Source: Candidatus Uhrbacteria bacterium (GTDB lineage Bacteria > Patescibacteriota > Patescibacteriia > UBA9934 > UBA11717). From it: DNA of 36,342 nt. Every line of letters begins with the position of its first letter. The first letter of the stretch is position 1. The notes under the pieces are model-generated. The model saw nothing but the letters and a program-made list of their open reading frames with translations. It was not told the origin of the DNA and did no database searches. The translations under genes were made by a program, and so were the position numbers. Location of the stretch: positions 1 through 36,342 of the forward strand of contig DOMJ01000004.1 in assembly GCA_003509895.1 (NCBI GenBank), given 5' to 3'. This document shows, piece by piece, positions 28,913 to 36,254 of the stretch.

Positions 28913-31060
28913 ATGAGCGTGAAGAAGATTGGTTGGATGGGCTTCCACTCGGGTCGTCCGCATTTGGACGACTTGTTGGCAGCCGTGGTTGGATTCCTGC
29001 TTGGCCTCTTTGAGGTCGAGTTCATGGATCCCGAGTGCTCGGTGAACCTGATCCTGGACGCGAGCGGCATCTCCAATGCCCTGGCGCGCCAGATGAGCGA
29101 GACGGGGCGGGACGCCAACGGTGTGCAACTGCACGCCGCGTGGATCGGTACCACCCCCAACGGTGGGCCCTCCCTCGTCTCCGAGGGCGACCAGTGGTGG
29201 TCGCCCTACGACGAGCACGGGAGTGGCAACCCCGCGGACTCGGCCACGGAGCTTATGCTCCATCTGGCCGGAGACGACAAGGCCATTGGCCGGCGGCTCC
29301 AGACCATCTTCCGGGGATGGGGCATCCGCGCCTCGGAGGCGCAGGTCGCGGAGTCGGTGGAAAAGCTCCACCACTTTGTGGCCTACACTACCATGAAGGA
29401 CAACTTTCCCGTCGCCATGCGCGGCGGAATCAGCTGGCTCCTCAAGCAGCTGAACCGGGTGTCCTGCTTCCAGATCGGAGAAGGTGGAAGGATCCGGGAG
29501 GAGTCCTACTCCTCCCAGGAGGTCCTCCGGGACCTCCGGTGGATCTACCGCCTGCTCGTCACCTACATGACGAGCAACCTGCAGATTGAGACCTCCGATC
29601 TGGCCGCCGTGGACCAGGAGATGGTTCACTGGTACCTCGGTCGCGAGGACGTGAACCAGGTATGGAAGCCGGACACCGCTCCGCGCACGATGGCGGAGCT
29701 GACGGTCATGGTCCGGGGGGAGGTGCGCCGAAAGGCGCTGGAGGCCAAAAAGGCCAACCGGGCGTTCAGCCCGCCCTCCACGCTGCTCCGCCGTTTGCGG
29801 AGCCTCACCACACTGGTGAGTGACCTGCGCAACCCAGCCGATTGGACATCGGTGGAGGCATGGATGCTCCACCAGTGGATCGGGGCCAGGAAGATCCACC
29901 TCGGGATGGACGTGGGCAACACCACGACCATCCAGGAGGTGATCGCCAACCTCGCCGCCCGCGCGGAAGCTCTCAAGGAGAGCGCGCGGGCGGACGCAGT
30001 CCGCCAGCAGGAGAAGCTGGAGGGCTGGATCCGACAGCTGCAGGAGATGCAGCTGCGCGTGGAGGACGAAAAGCAGACCCGCCAGCTGATGGCGGGAGAT
30101 GAACGGATGGACGAGCGGACCGCCGCCTCCCCCTACGGGGTGGTGGCGACCACCGTCCTGCTCCTGCGGCGTTCCCGCCGCAGGGACGGCCTGGCCTTCC
30201 CCGAGGGTCAGGCCGTGGCCCAGGAGTACCTCTTCATGGCGCTGGATGCGCTGTGGGGAAAGATGCTCCTTGCGGAGGCAGCCTCCCGTCAGATCCAGGA
30301 GGCACAGGAGGACCCCACCTGTACGCCGGCCATCGCGGCCGACTGGCAGGTGAAGGGAGTGGAGCAGCCGGGACTGCTCCACTCCGATGGCATCAACCCC
30401 GAGACCCCGGCGGAGGCCCGCCGGATCTTGGGCAAGGGCCAGGTGGGTGGTCGCCAGGTGAAGCGTTTCCCGCTGATCCTGGTCACCTGCGAGAAGCTGC
30501 CAGACGGGACTCCCTTTGGGAGCGCCTATCTAGGAGCTGACCAGCGGTACTTCGGTACCGACTGGACGGACGGATTCTTCCGTCACCTCGCGTCCTGGCT
30601 CCGAGTCATGGAACTCCGGCGCCAGGGCAACCCGTTGCCGGAGGACCTCGATACCCTCGAGGCGCCGGACAAGGTGCAAGACCACGTCTGGTTCCTGCAC
30701 CTCAACGGGGACGGAAAGGCCGTCCAGGTGATGGCAAAGAGCCTCCACCGCCGGGATTCACCCGGTACGGAGCTGGACGCCAAGCAGGAGATCCTGCCCG
30801 CCCAACTGGCGGTCTACACGGTCTTCTGTGCGTGGCGTGCTGTCGGAGTCTTTGGCAGCCAGCAAGGCCGCCTCAACCTCCGGGCGCGAGACAGCGCCCT
30901 GCGGGCGCTCCGCCACCGCCTCGCCTCCACCGCCGACATGGCCGCGGAGCTGCAGCTCATCCTGAGCGAGCTCCGCAGCCAGATCGTCATCCACCAGGCC
31001 GCCGTCCTCCCCCTACGGGAGTCGAAGGCGCCGGGTGAAGAGCTCGCCCCCACGAGCTAA
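28913..31060 (+). CDS. Large GC-rich protein with possible MYG1/DHH-like N-terminal domain
   Basis: 715 residues; the start is fixed by AGGAGG seven nt upstream. Residues 12-20, HSGRPHLDD, fit the HxGxxHxD[DE] metal motif that opens MYG1-type (DHH superfamily) 3'-5' exonucleases. Residues 99-102, YDEH, followed by SATELM, lie where that family has YDHH, so one histidine is replaced by Glu. The remaining ~580 residues are mostly helical and unrecognised, with long charged helices (ALKESARADAVRQQEKLEGW) and a C-terminal region around GKGQVGGRQVKRFPLILVT. No membrane segment. Codons are strongly G/C-ending, well above neighbours, yet promoter, leader and terminator look complete. The long antisense frame 28889-30382 is judged a shadow. 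The nuclease assignment is tentative. Confidence 0.8.
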   Translation: MSVKKIGWMGFHSGRPHLDDLLAAVVGFLLGLFEVEFMDPECSVNLILDASGISNALARQMSETGRDANGVQLHAAWIGTTPNGGPSLVSEGDQWWSPYDEHGSGNPADSATELMLHLAGDDKAIGRRLQTIFRGWGIRASEAQVAESVEKLHHFVAYTTMKDNFPVAMRGGISWLLKQLNRVSCFQIGEGGRIREESYSSQEVLRDLRWIYRLLVTYMTSNLQIETSDLAAVDQEMVHWYLGREDVNQVWKPDTAPRTMAELTVMVRGEVRRKALEAKKANRAFSPPSTLLRRLRSLTTLVSDLRNPADWTSVEAWMLHQWIGARKIHLGMDVGNTTTIQEVIANLAARAEALKESARADAVRQQEKLEGWIRQLQEMQLRVEDEKQTRQLMAGDERMDERTAASPYGVVATTVLLLRRSRRRDGLAFPEGQAVAQEYLFMALDALWGKMLLAEAASRQIQEAQEDPTCTPAIAADWQVKGVEQPGLLHSDGINPETPAEARRILGKGQVGGRQVKRFPLILVTCEKLPDGTPFGSAYLGADQRYFGTDWTDGFFRHLASWLRVMELRRQGNPLPEDLDTLEAPDKVQDHVWFLHLNGDGKAVQVMAKSLHRRDSPGTELDAKQEILPAQLAVYTVFCAWRAVGVFGSQQGRLNLRARDSALRALRHRLASTADMAAELQLILSELRSQIVIHQAAVLPLRESKAPGEELAPTS

Positions 31061-31085
31061 CCCCCTCCTGCACATGGAGGGACGC

Positions 31086-31130
31086 GAAAAAAGAGGGGCT
31101 CCGCAATCTGCGTGAGCCCCTTTTCCTTTT
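31086..31130. terminator. Bidirectional terminator after the 28913 gene
   Basis: Stem AGGGGCTC/GAGCCCCT with inner CGCA/TGCG around ATC, flanked by TTTTCCTTTT on the plus side and AAAAAA on the other. It also serves the convergent lipoprotein gene and resembles the terminator at 18828-18870. Confidence 0.85.
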
Positions 31131-31140
31131 ATCTCTTTTT

Positions 31141-31500
31141 CTATTGTGCCGCAGCGATCGCTGCAACAAGTTTTGCCCTGAGACCCGTGAACGCCGTAAC
31201 GGCTGCCTCATAATCTTCATCTCGAATCGCACGCGATCCCACATACCCTTCTTCCTCCCACGCGCTCAGCTGCGTAGCATCGACACCTGCAGTACTCGCA
31301 TCAATGAGCAATTGACCAACTTCGAGCATCAAATTCAACGACTCCGTTTTTGCAGCACTGTTCATAACAGGTACTGTGGCGCTTGGCACCTCTTGCGGAG
31401 GAGCCGCGATCGGTTCTGGCGTAATCGAATCAGATGGTTGAGAAAAACACCCGGCTCCTAAAAAAGAAACAGCCGCCAGAGATAAAATGAGTTTGTTCAT
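31141..31500 (-). CDS. Small putative lipoprotein
   Basis: 119 residues. The signal peptide MNKLILSLAAVSFLGAGC ends in a lipobox-like LGAGC, so Cys18 is probably lipidated. A Pro/Ser/Thr-rich spacer to about residue 50 precedes a helical region (SLNLMLEVGQLLIDASTAG; EDYEAAVTAFTGLRAKLVAAIAAAQ). No domain recognised. The ATG overlaps the stop of the upstream DUF5665-like gene by four bases, so the pair is coupled. Confidence 0.8.
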   Translation of the reverse strand: MNKLILSLAAVSFLGAGCFSQPSDSITPEPIAAPPQEVPSATVPVMNSAAKTESLNLMLEVGQLLIDASTAGVDATQLSAWEEEGYVGSRAIRDEDYEAAVTAFTGLRAKLVAAIAAAQ

Positions 31501-31754
31501 ATGTTTTGAATCACATCAATAAGTTTTTGTGTAAAAGGAAACAGTCGCAAAATCGCAAGCACGATGGCCACCACAACGGTTGCGCCAATCGCCGAACCAA
31601 CCCCACGAATCACACCCGCACCAAACTGCAAGCCCACAAACTTTCTACGATTTCCGGCAAAAGAAAACCCGTCTATCTTCTGTACCCGATCCAGATTTGC
31701 GTTGAGACGCTTAATCTCGTGTAACATTGCCTTCCCTCCTATTTCTTTTTTCAT
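31497..31754 (-). CDS. DUF5665-like small membrane protein
   Basis: 85 residues from the ATG at 31754, which lies 6 nt after an extended -10 and so fits a leaderless start. An in-frame ATG at 31727 (MLHEIKRLN) has GGAGGG before it and is the alternative, giving 76 residues. A charged N-terminal helix (LHEIKRLNANLDRVQKI) precedes KFVGLQFGAGVIRGVGSAIGATVVVAIVLAIL: the Gly-rich NFxxGxxRGxGxxxG pattern and single hydrophobic helix I associate with DUF5665. Function unknown. Coupled to the lipoprotein gene. Confidence 0.75.
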   Translation of the reverse strand: MKKEIGGKAMLHEIKRLNANLDRVQKIDGFSFAGNRRKFVGLQFGAGVIRGVGSAIGATVVVAIVLAILRLFPFTQKLIDVIQNI

Positions 31755-31760
31755 ACGAAC

Positions 31761-31769
31761 AGTATACCA
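31761..31769 (-). promoter_or_regulatory. Extended -10 promoter (TGGTATACT) of the DUF5665-like/lipoprotein pair
   Basis: TGGTATACT on the minus strand, 6 nt before the ATG at 31754; it directly follows the T-tract of the preceding terminator. Confidence 0.6.
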
Positions 31770-31800
31770 AAAACCCCCGAGCTCGCGGGCATCGGGGGTG
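31770..31800 (-). terminator. Terminator after the 39-residue ORF
   Basis: Stem ACCCCCGA/TCGGGGGT with an 11-nt GC-rich loop and five T residues on the minus strand. Confidence 0.8.
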
Positions 31801-31807
31801 TGGGTAG

Positions 31808-31927
31808 TTACAAGGCGGGCAGAGGTTCTGCGATTGGGTAGTCAAACCAGAAGGCAACGGAAATATCTGTGATTTGTTTGTTCCAGGTGCCTCCGTAGAG
31901 GCTTCGTTGAGAAGGAACCATCCACAT
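31808..31927 (-). CDS. Small ORF or gene remnant, 39 residues
   Basis: The frame MWMVPSQRSLYGGTWNKQIT continues VAFWFDYPIAEPL to a TAA just before a strong terminator. Its composition (Trp, Tyr, Phe with few rare residues) looks like genuine protein. The frame stays open upstream to about 31985, where it overlaps the end of the deoxyribosyltransferase-like gene in another frame, so it may be the tail of a longer, frameshifted or degraded gene. No ribosome binding site is seen before the ATG. Family not recognised. Confidence 0.45.
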   Translation of the reverse strand: MWMVPSQRSLYGGTWNKQITDISVAFWFDYPIAEPLPAL

Positions 31928-31980
31928 TGAATCAACCCGAGGCCGCGGTACCCTTAATACGATTATCCACTGAAGAAAGG

Positions 31981-32559
31981 TTACTCGTCATAGGAATCTT
32001 TGAGCAGTTGTACATAGGCATCCTGCTCTGCGCGTGACGTGTAATAAGCAATAGATTCATCCAGTATGCTGAGTGTTTTGATAGATTGTTTTTCTCCTTT
32101 TGCCCACTTTGCAATCCACTCTCCCGCCTCTCTTTCATCTTCAACGATTGCGTCACACGGGACGGCAACAAACGGATGTTTCCAATCTGTATGGACCCGT
32201 CCGCCGATCTCCTTCTGCGATTTATAAAACTTCCCCCCAAGCGGAGCGATGCCTACGAGCGGTTTCTGGTAGTATTTCGCAATCAGCATTTCCTGCGAGC
32301 CGCCCACACTTATATCATCGGTGAGATTCACGATCACAACATCTGCCATCTGAATCAACGTGCAGTCTCGGCCAAAAATAAATTGTGCGTCCGTTTCCGG
32401 TAACAAAAATGTCTCTGATTCCTTGGTTGGATCTACATTGATGACTGGCACGTGTACATGACGCGAGAGTGCCAAACAAAACGCGTCACGCCAATCATGC
32501 GTGCCAAAGACCGATTCTTTTGAGACCTTGCCGGCAACATACACATAAATCTGTTTCAT
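31981..32559 (-). CDS. Nucleoside 2-deoxyribosyltransferase-like protein
   Basis: 192 residues. Starts YVYVAGKVSKES and continues FGRDCTLIQMADVVIVNLTDDISVGGSQEMLIAKYYQKPLVGIAP. The last part matches the family pattern: a buried strand with Asp, then a G-S-x-E helix whose Glu is the usual nucleophile, then the KPLVGI strand. Family enzymes transfer or hydrolyse deoxyribose on nucleosides. The ~60-residue C-terminal tail is not assigned. It lies just after nrdJ, separated by a terminator, which suits a nucleotide-salvage role; the substrate is unknown. Confidence 0.75.
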   Translation of the reverse strand: MKQIYVYVAGKVSKESVFGTHDWRDAFCLALSRHVHVPVINVDPTKESETFLLPETDAQFIFGRDCTLIQMADVVIVNLTDDISVGGSQEMLIAKYYQKPLVGIAPLGGKFYKSQKEIGGRVHTDWKHPFVAVPCDAIVEDEREAGEWIAKWAKGEKQSIKTLSILDESIAYYTSRAEQDAYVQLLKDSYDE

Positions 32560-32570
32560 ACCTTTTAAGA

Positions 32571-32597
32571 CAAGAAAGCGGAGGGTGTCCTCCGCTT
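32571..32597 (-). terminator. Terminator of nrdJ
   Basis: Perfect 9-bp stem (32576-32584 with 32589-32597, loop GTGT) followed on the minus strand by TCTTGTCTT; moderate T-tract, so some readthrough into the next gene is possible. Confidence 0.7.
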
Positions 32598-32604
32598 CTG
32601 TTAT

Positions 32605-35600
32605 TTAACTACACCCACTTGTAGACCCGCAATTGAGACACTTATAACAGGCCGCATTGCGAACCATGATGGATCCACACGTGTCGCACGCCGGCGCATC
32701 CGCTTGATTATCAAATGTCTGTGTAAGCGAAGCGGCTTTGTACTCCGTTACTCCCGATCCGCCCTGAAACAAGCTTGTTTGACTTGTAGCCGACGCTCCT
32801 TCGCTCTTTTGAACGACAGGCGCACTCAAATGATCATCCATACCTTGCTGATCCACCTGAATACCGAGCTCAATTTGCTTATTGACGTCCAAAAACTTGT
32901 ACGCCATCCACCTAAAGATATAGTCCACCACCGACTTGGCAATACGAATGTGTTGATTATTGGTAAATCCGGACGGTTCAAATCGCATATGCGCGAACCG
33001 ATTCACCAGAGCCTCCAATGGCACGCCGTACTGCAGAGCAATAGACACGGCGGACGCAAGCGCGTTCATGAGTCCGGAAATAACCGACCCCTCCTTACTC
33101 ATAACAATAAACAATTCACCGGGTGTTCCATCGTCATACAAACCAACCGTGAGGTAACCTTTGTGTCCCGCAATGGAGAAACGATGTGTAATGGAACGGC
33201 GCTCATCGGGCATCCTGCGGCGACGTGGCGTAACAACCTCACGCGTAATAACCACTGGTTGTGGGACCTCTTGTACCGAAGCTGTCTCTCCTTGTGCCGA
33301 GTCTCCCTTAGCTCCGTCGTCTTTTTGTTTTAAAGATGTGGTGAGTGGCTGTTGACGCTTAGATCCGTCTCTGTAAATGGCAATCGCCTTTAACCCCATT
33401 TTCCACCCCTCTCGATACACCTCTTCCACGTCCTCAATGGTGGCCGATTCCGGCATATTGACGGTCTTGGAAATAGCCCCGGACAAAAATGGTTGCACCG
33501 CGGCCATCATACGCACGTGACCCATATAGTGAATCGTGCGCGTTCCTTGAGCCGCTTTAAACGCACAATCAAACACGGGCAAATGCTCCTCTTTAAATCC
33601 GGGTGCGCCCTCAATCGTATCTTTTTCCCTAATGTAATCAATAATAGAATCACGCTGTTCCGGGTTGTAATTGAGGAAGTCAAGCGCCTCCGGCACGGTT
33701 CCGTTTACCAGTTTTTCCATCCCTCCATCCACCATCCACTTGTATTTTACCAGGGCGATATCCGGCTCAACACCTGTTGTTGCACAATCCATAAGGAACG
33801 AGATCGTACCCGTTGGCGCCAACACACTTATTTGTGCATTACGGAATCCAAATTTGGTCCCGTGCTCCAGAGCCTTGTCCCAACTTGATCGCGCTGCTGC
33901 CAACACATCCGATGGCACGCCCGCCTCCGGAATTCTATACGCCGCCTCACGGTGCATCCGAATCACCCCAAGCATAGACTCTCTGTTTTGCTCGTACCCT
34001 GCAAACGCGCCAATCTTTTCTGCAATCTTGGCGCTTTGATAATACGTTTGCCCGGACATAATGGACGTTAATGCGGCAGACAGATTGCGCCCTTCATCTG
34101 AGTCATACGGAAGACCGCGACTCATAAGCAGTGCGCCGAGGTTTGCATACCCAATACCAAGCGGTCTGTAATCAAAACTGTTTTGTTCTATAGACGGTGT
34201 TGGGTAGTCCGAGTTTCCCACGGCAATTTCCATAGCCGTAATCATCACTTCCAAGGCGTGACTATATGCCTCCACGTTAAAACTCTTGTCCTCGCGTCTA
34301 AACAACATTAAGTTGAGGCTCGACAAGTTACAGGCCGTATCATCCAAAAACATATACTCGGAACACGGGTTGGATCCATTAATTTGATCCGTCACTTTAC
34401 ACGTGTGCCACGCGTTGATCGTATCGTGATATTGCACGCCCGGGTCGCCACACCACCACGCACTTTCGGACATTTTGCGCATCAGTTCTCGCGCTTTATA
34501 GGTTTGCGCCACGTTACCCGTGGTTCGCTCAATGGTGGAAAAATCTTGATCCGCCTCCACAGCCTGCATAAACTGATCCGTTACGCGCACGGAGTTGTTG
34601 GCGTTTTGGAAGAAAATAGAACCATACGCGTCACCCGTAAACGATCCGTCGTACCCGGCATCAATCAACGCCCACGCCTTCTTTTCCTCCTTTACTTTGC
34701 ACTCAATAAACTCTTCTATATCCGGGTGATCAATGTTCAAAATAACCATCTTTGCTGCACGTCGTGTTTTACCACCGGACCGCACAATCCCGGCAAAGGA
34801 ATCCCATCCCTTCATAAAACTCACCACGCCGGAGCTTTTTCCGTTTGATTTTGCCAGGTATTCGCACGACCCACGTAAATTAGACAAGTTGGATCCGGTA
34901 CCCGAGCCATACTTAAAGAGCATCGTCTCCGTGGTCGCAAGATTCATAATGGATCGCATGTCATCTTGTACCGAGTTGATAAAGCACGCGGAACACTGTG
35001 GATGTGGTGTGACTCCAACATTAAACCAGACAGGGCTGTTAAATGCCGCCTTCTGGTTAATCAAAATATGCGTAAGTTCTGCCTCAAATGTGTCTGCATC
35101 CTCTTCTGTCTGAAAATAGCCGTCATTGCGTCCCCAATTGGCCATGGTGGTTGCAACGCGTCCTATAAGCTGACGTGCGCTTGTCTCTCGTTCCGGTTCA
35201 CCGATTTTTCCCTTAAAGTATTTGGAGACAACAATATTGGTGGCCGTCTGAGACCAGGTGACCGGCACCTCTACATCTTTTTGTTCAAAAATAACATTCC
35301 CTTTTTCATCTTTAATGGCCGCAATGCGCGTCTCCCATTGAATTTGATCAAACGGATGTTCTCCTGCTTTTGTAAACAACCGATGAACCGTAATACCCTT
35401 ACCGTATTTTGGTTCCGAACGATGTGTGGGAATCAAATTCTGTTTCTTTCCCATGTACGCACGCGCCACAAACGCCAAGTTGTTGTCTATACATGTGAGC
35501 GAAACCATTTCTCGAATATCGCCCGTAGAGGGTACGAGGACACCGTCGTATACCTTGTTCAAACGCGTAATCACATGACCCGTCATGCGTTGTGCATAGC

Positions 35601-35787
35601 GCAATGCCTTGTCTTGTTTTAAACCGGCCGTTTTTACGGCAGCATCGATGGATTTGTACAACTTCTCTTGAGAAAACGGCTCTTCCTTTCCGTCCATTTT
35701 TTTAACCGTTTTAACAGACGTCATAAACGTCCAAACGGCGTCAGCAGAACCTACCACCGTTTGTTGCAACTTGTTGGGCAAAGACAT
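32605..35787 (-). CDS. nrdJ: Adenosylcobalamin-dependent (class II) ribonucleotide reductase
   Basis: 1060 residues. It makes deoxyribonucleotides using B12 and needs no oxygen. An ATP-cone-like regulatory part is at about 25-110 (VKKMDGKEEPFSQEKLYKSI). The catalytic barrel follows: FNSPVWFNVG, HPQCSACFINSVQDDM, MLFKYGSGTGSNLSNLRGS, NPCSEYMFLDDTACNLSSLNLM with the thiyl-radical-site region, and APTGTISFLMDCATTGVEPDIAL. The C-terminus is Cys-rich (CDTCGSIMVRNAACYKCLNCG), the zinc-ribbon tail that re-reduces the active site. AGGA stands a few bases before the ATG, and a leader with a terminator-like hairpin lies upstream. No cobalamin riboswitch is recognised. Confidence 0.97.
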   Translation of the reverse strand: MSLPNKLQQTVVGSADAVWTFMTSVKTVKKMDGKEEPFSQEKLYKSIDAAVKTAGLKQDKALRYAQRMTGHVITRLNKVYDGVLVPSTGDIREMVSLTCIDNNLAFVARAYMGKKQNLIPTHRSEPKYGKGITVHRLFTKAGEHPFDQIQWETRIAAIKDEKGNVIFEQKDVEVPVTWSQTATNIVVSKYFKGKIGEPERETSARQLIGRVATTMANWGRNDGYFQTEEDADTFEAELTHILINQKAAFNSPVWFNVGVTPHPQCSACFINSVQDDMRSIMNLATTETMLFKYGSGTGSNLSNLRGSCEYLAKSNGKSSGVVSFMKGWDSFAGIVRSGGKTRRAAKMVILNIDHPDIEEFIECKVKEEKKAWALIDAGYDGSFTGDAYGSIFFQNANNSVRVTDQFMQAVEADQDFSTIERTTGNVAQTYKARELMRKMSESAWWCGDPGVQYHDTINAWHTCKVTDQINGSNPCSEYMFLDDTACNLSSLNLMLFRREDKSFNVEAYSHALEVMITAMEIAVGNSDYPTPSIEQNSFDYRPLGIGYANLGALLMSRGLPYDSDEGRNLSAALTSIMSGQTYYQSAKIAEKIGAFAGYEQNRESMLGVIRMHREAAYRIPEAGVPSDVLAAARSSWDKALEHGTKFGFRNAQISVLAPTGTISFLMDCATTGVEPDIALVKYKWMVDGGMEKLVNGTVPEALDFLNYNPEQRDSIIDYIREKDTIEGAPGFKEEHLPVFDCAFKAAQGTRTIHYMGHVRMMAAVQPFLSGAISKTVNMPESATIEDVEEVYREGWKMGLKAIAIYRDGSKRQQPLTTSLKQKDDGAKGDSAQGETASVQEVPQPVVITREVVTPRRRRMPDERRSITHRFSIAGHKGYLTVGLYDDGTPGELFIVMSKEGSVISGLMNALASAVSIALQYGVPLEALVNRFAHMRFEPSGFTNNQHIRIAKSVVDYIFRWMAYKFLDVNKQIELGIQVDQQGMDDHLSAPVVQKSEGASATSQTSLFQGGSGVTEYKAASLTQTFDNQADAPACDTCGSIMVRNAACYKCLNCGSTSGCS

Positions 35788-35843
35788 AGTGTATCCTTTT
35801 TTTGTTTCTTAAACCTTTCTAACACATCGCCTCTACACGCGGG

Positions 35844-35874
35844 TAAAAACACGATCTCGTTTGCAGAGATCGTG
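35844..35874 (-). terminator. Terminator-like hairpin in the nrdJ leader
   Basis: Perfect 9-bp stem CACGATCTC/GAGATCGTG (35850-35858 with 35866-35874), 7-nt loop, then TTTTTA on the minus strand, about 57 nt before the nrdJ ATG. Confidence 0.75.
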
Positions 35875-35919
35875 GAACCAGCCAAGCCTCTCCTCTCACA
35901 GATAAAGGATTGATGGGGC

Positions 35920-36000
35920 TCATCGCGTGTAAAAAAACAAGGGGTCAGGAAAGAGCAAACCTGTACGCCTGTCATTTTGGAATCCGTGACAGTCCCACAT
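35920..36000 (-). CDS. Possible 26-residue leader ORF upstream of nrdJ
   Basis: The ATG at 36000 is preceded by GGAG at 6 nt and by a TGGTAGAAT extended -10. The peptide starts MWDCHGFQNDRRTGL and ends FFYTR. It is followed by the terminator hairpin at 35844-35874 and then nrdJ. It could be a leader peptide or chance. The rest of 36001-36342 shows no convincing gene. Confidence 0.3.
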   Translation of the reverse strand: MWDCHGFQNDRRTGLLFPDPLFFYTR

Positions 36001-36013
36001 CTTGTGCTCCAAA

Positions 36014-36022
36014 TGGAATTCT
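36014..36022 (-). promoter_or_regulatory. Possible extended -10 (TGGTAGAAT) upstream of nrdJ
   Basis: TGGTAGAAT on the minus strand about 230 nt before nrdJ. No clear -35. Weak evidence on its own. Confidence 0.35.
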
Positions 36023-36195
36023 ACCACAACATGCAGTGGTCTACAGCTGTCCATTGTGTCGCACAACACATGGTTTGGGGATAACCTTTTCCTCCTCCCA
36101 GGGCCGCTGCCAATCTTAGCATGTTTTGGTCGGAAGGTCTTCCGTCTTCCAGCCTGTCGTAACCCGAGAACACAGGTGTTTTGAAATTTTCCTTT

Positions 36196-36223
36196 CTTCC
36201 TTTTTGTTTCGGCAAAAAGGAAG
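36196..36223. repeat. Perfect 11-bp inverted repeat
   Basis: CTTCCTTTTTG, loop TTTCGG, CAAAAAGGAAG. No suitable T-tract beyond the stem, so its role is unclear. It abuts the dispersed palindromic repeat. Confidence 0.6.
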
Positions 36224-36230
36224 CCCGAGG

Positions 36231-36254
36231 CGGAGCCTGGCCCGGCTACACCGG
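36231..36254 (+). repeat. Palindromic dispersed repeat, copy 2
   Basis: CGGAGCCTGG followed by CCCGGCTACACCGG; 21 of 24 bases match 19041-19064, 17 kb away in the tRNA-Glu locus. Confidence 0.6.

Noticed and set aside
28889..30382. 497-codon open frame antisense to the 28913 gene
   Set aside because: Low-complexity His/Leu/Gly/Arg-rich translation typical of a GC-rich antisense frame; no ribosome binding site or promoter.
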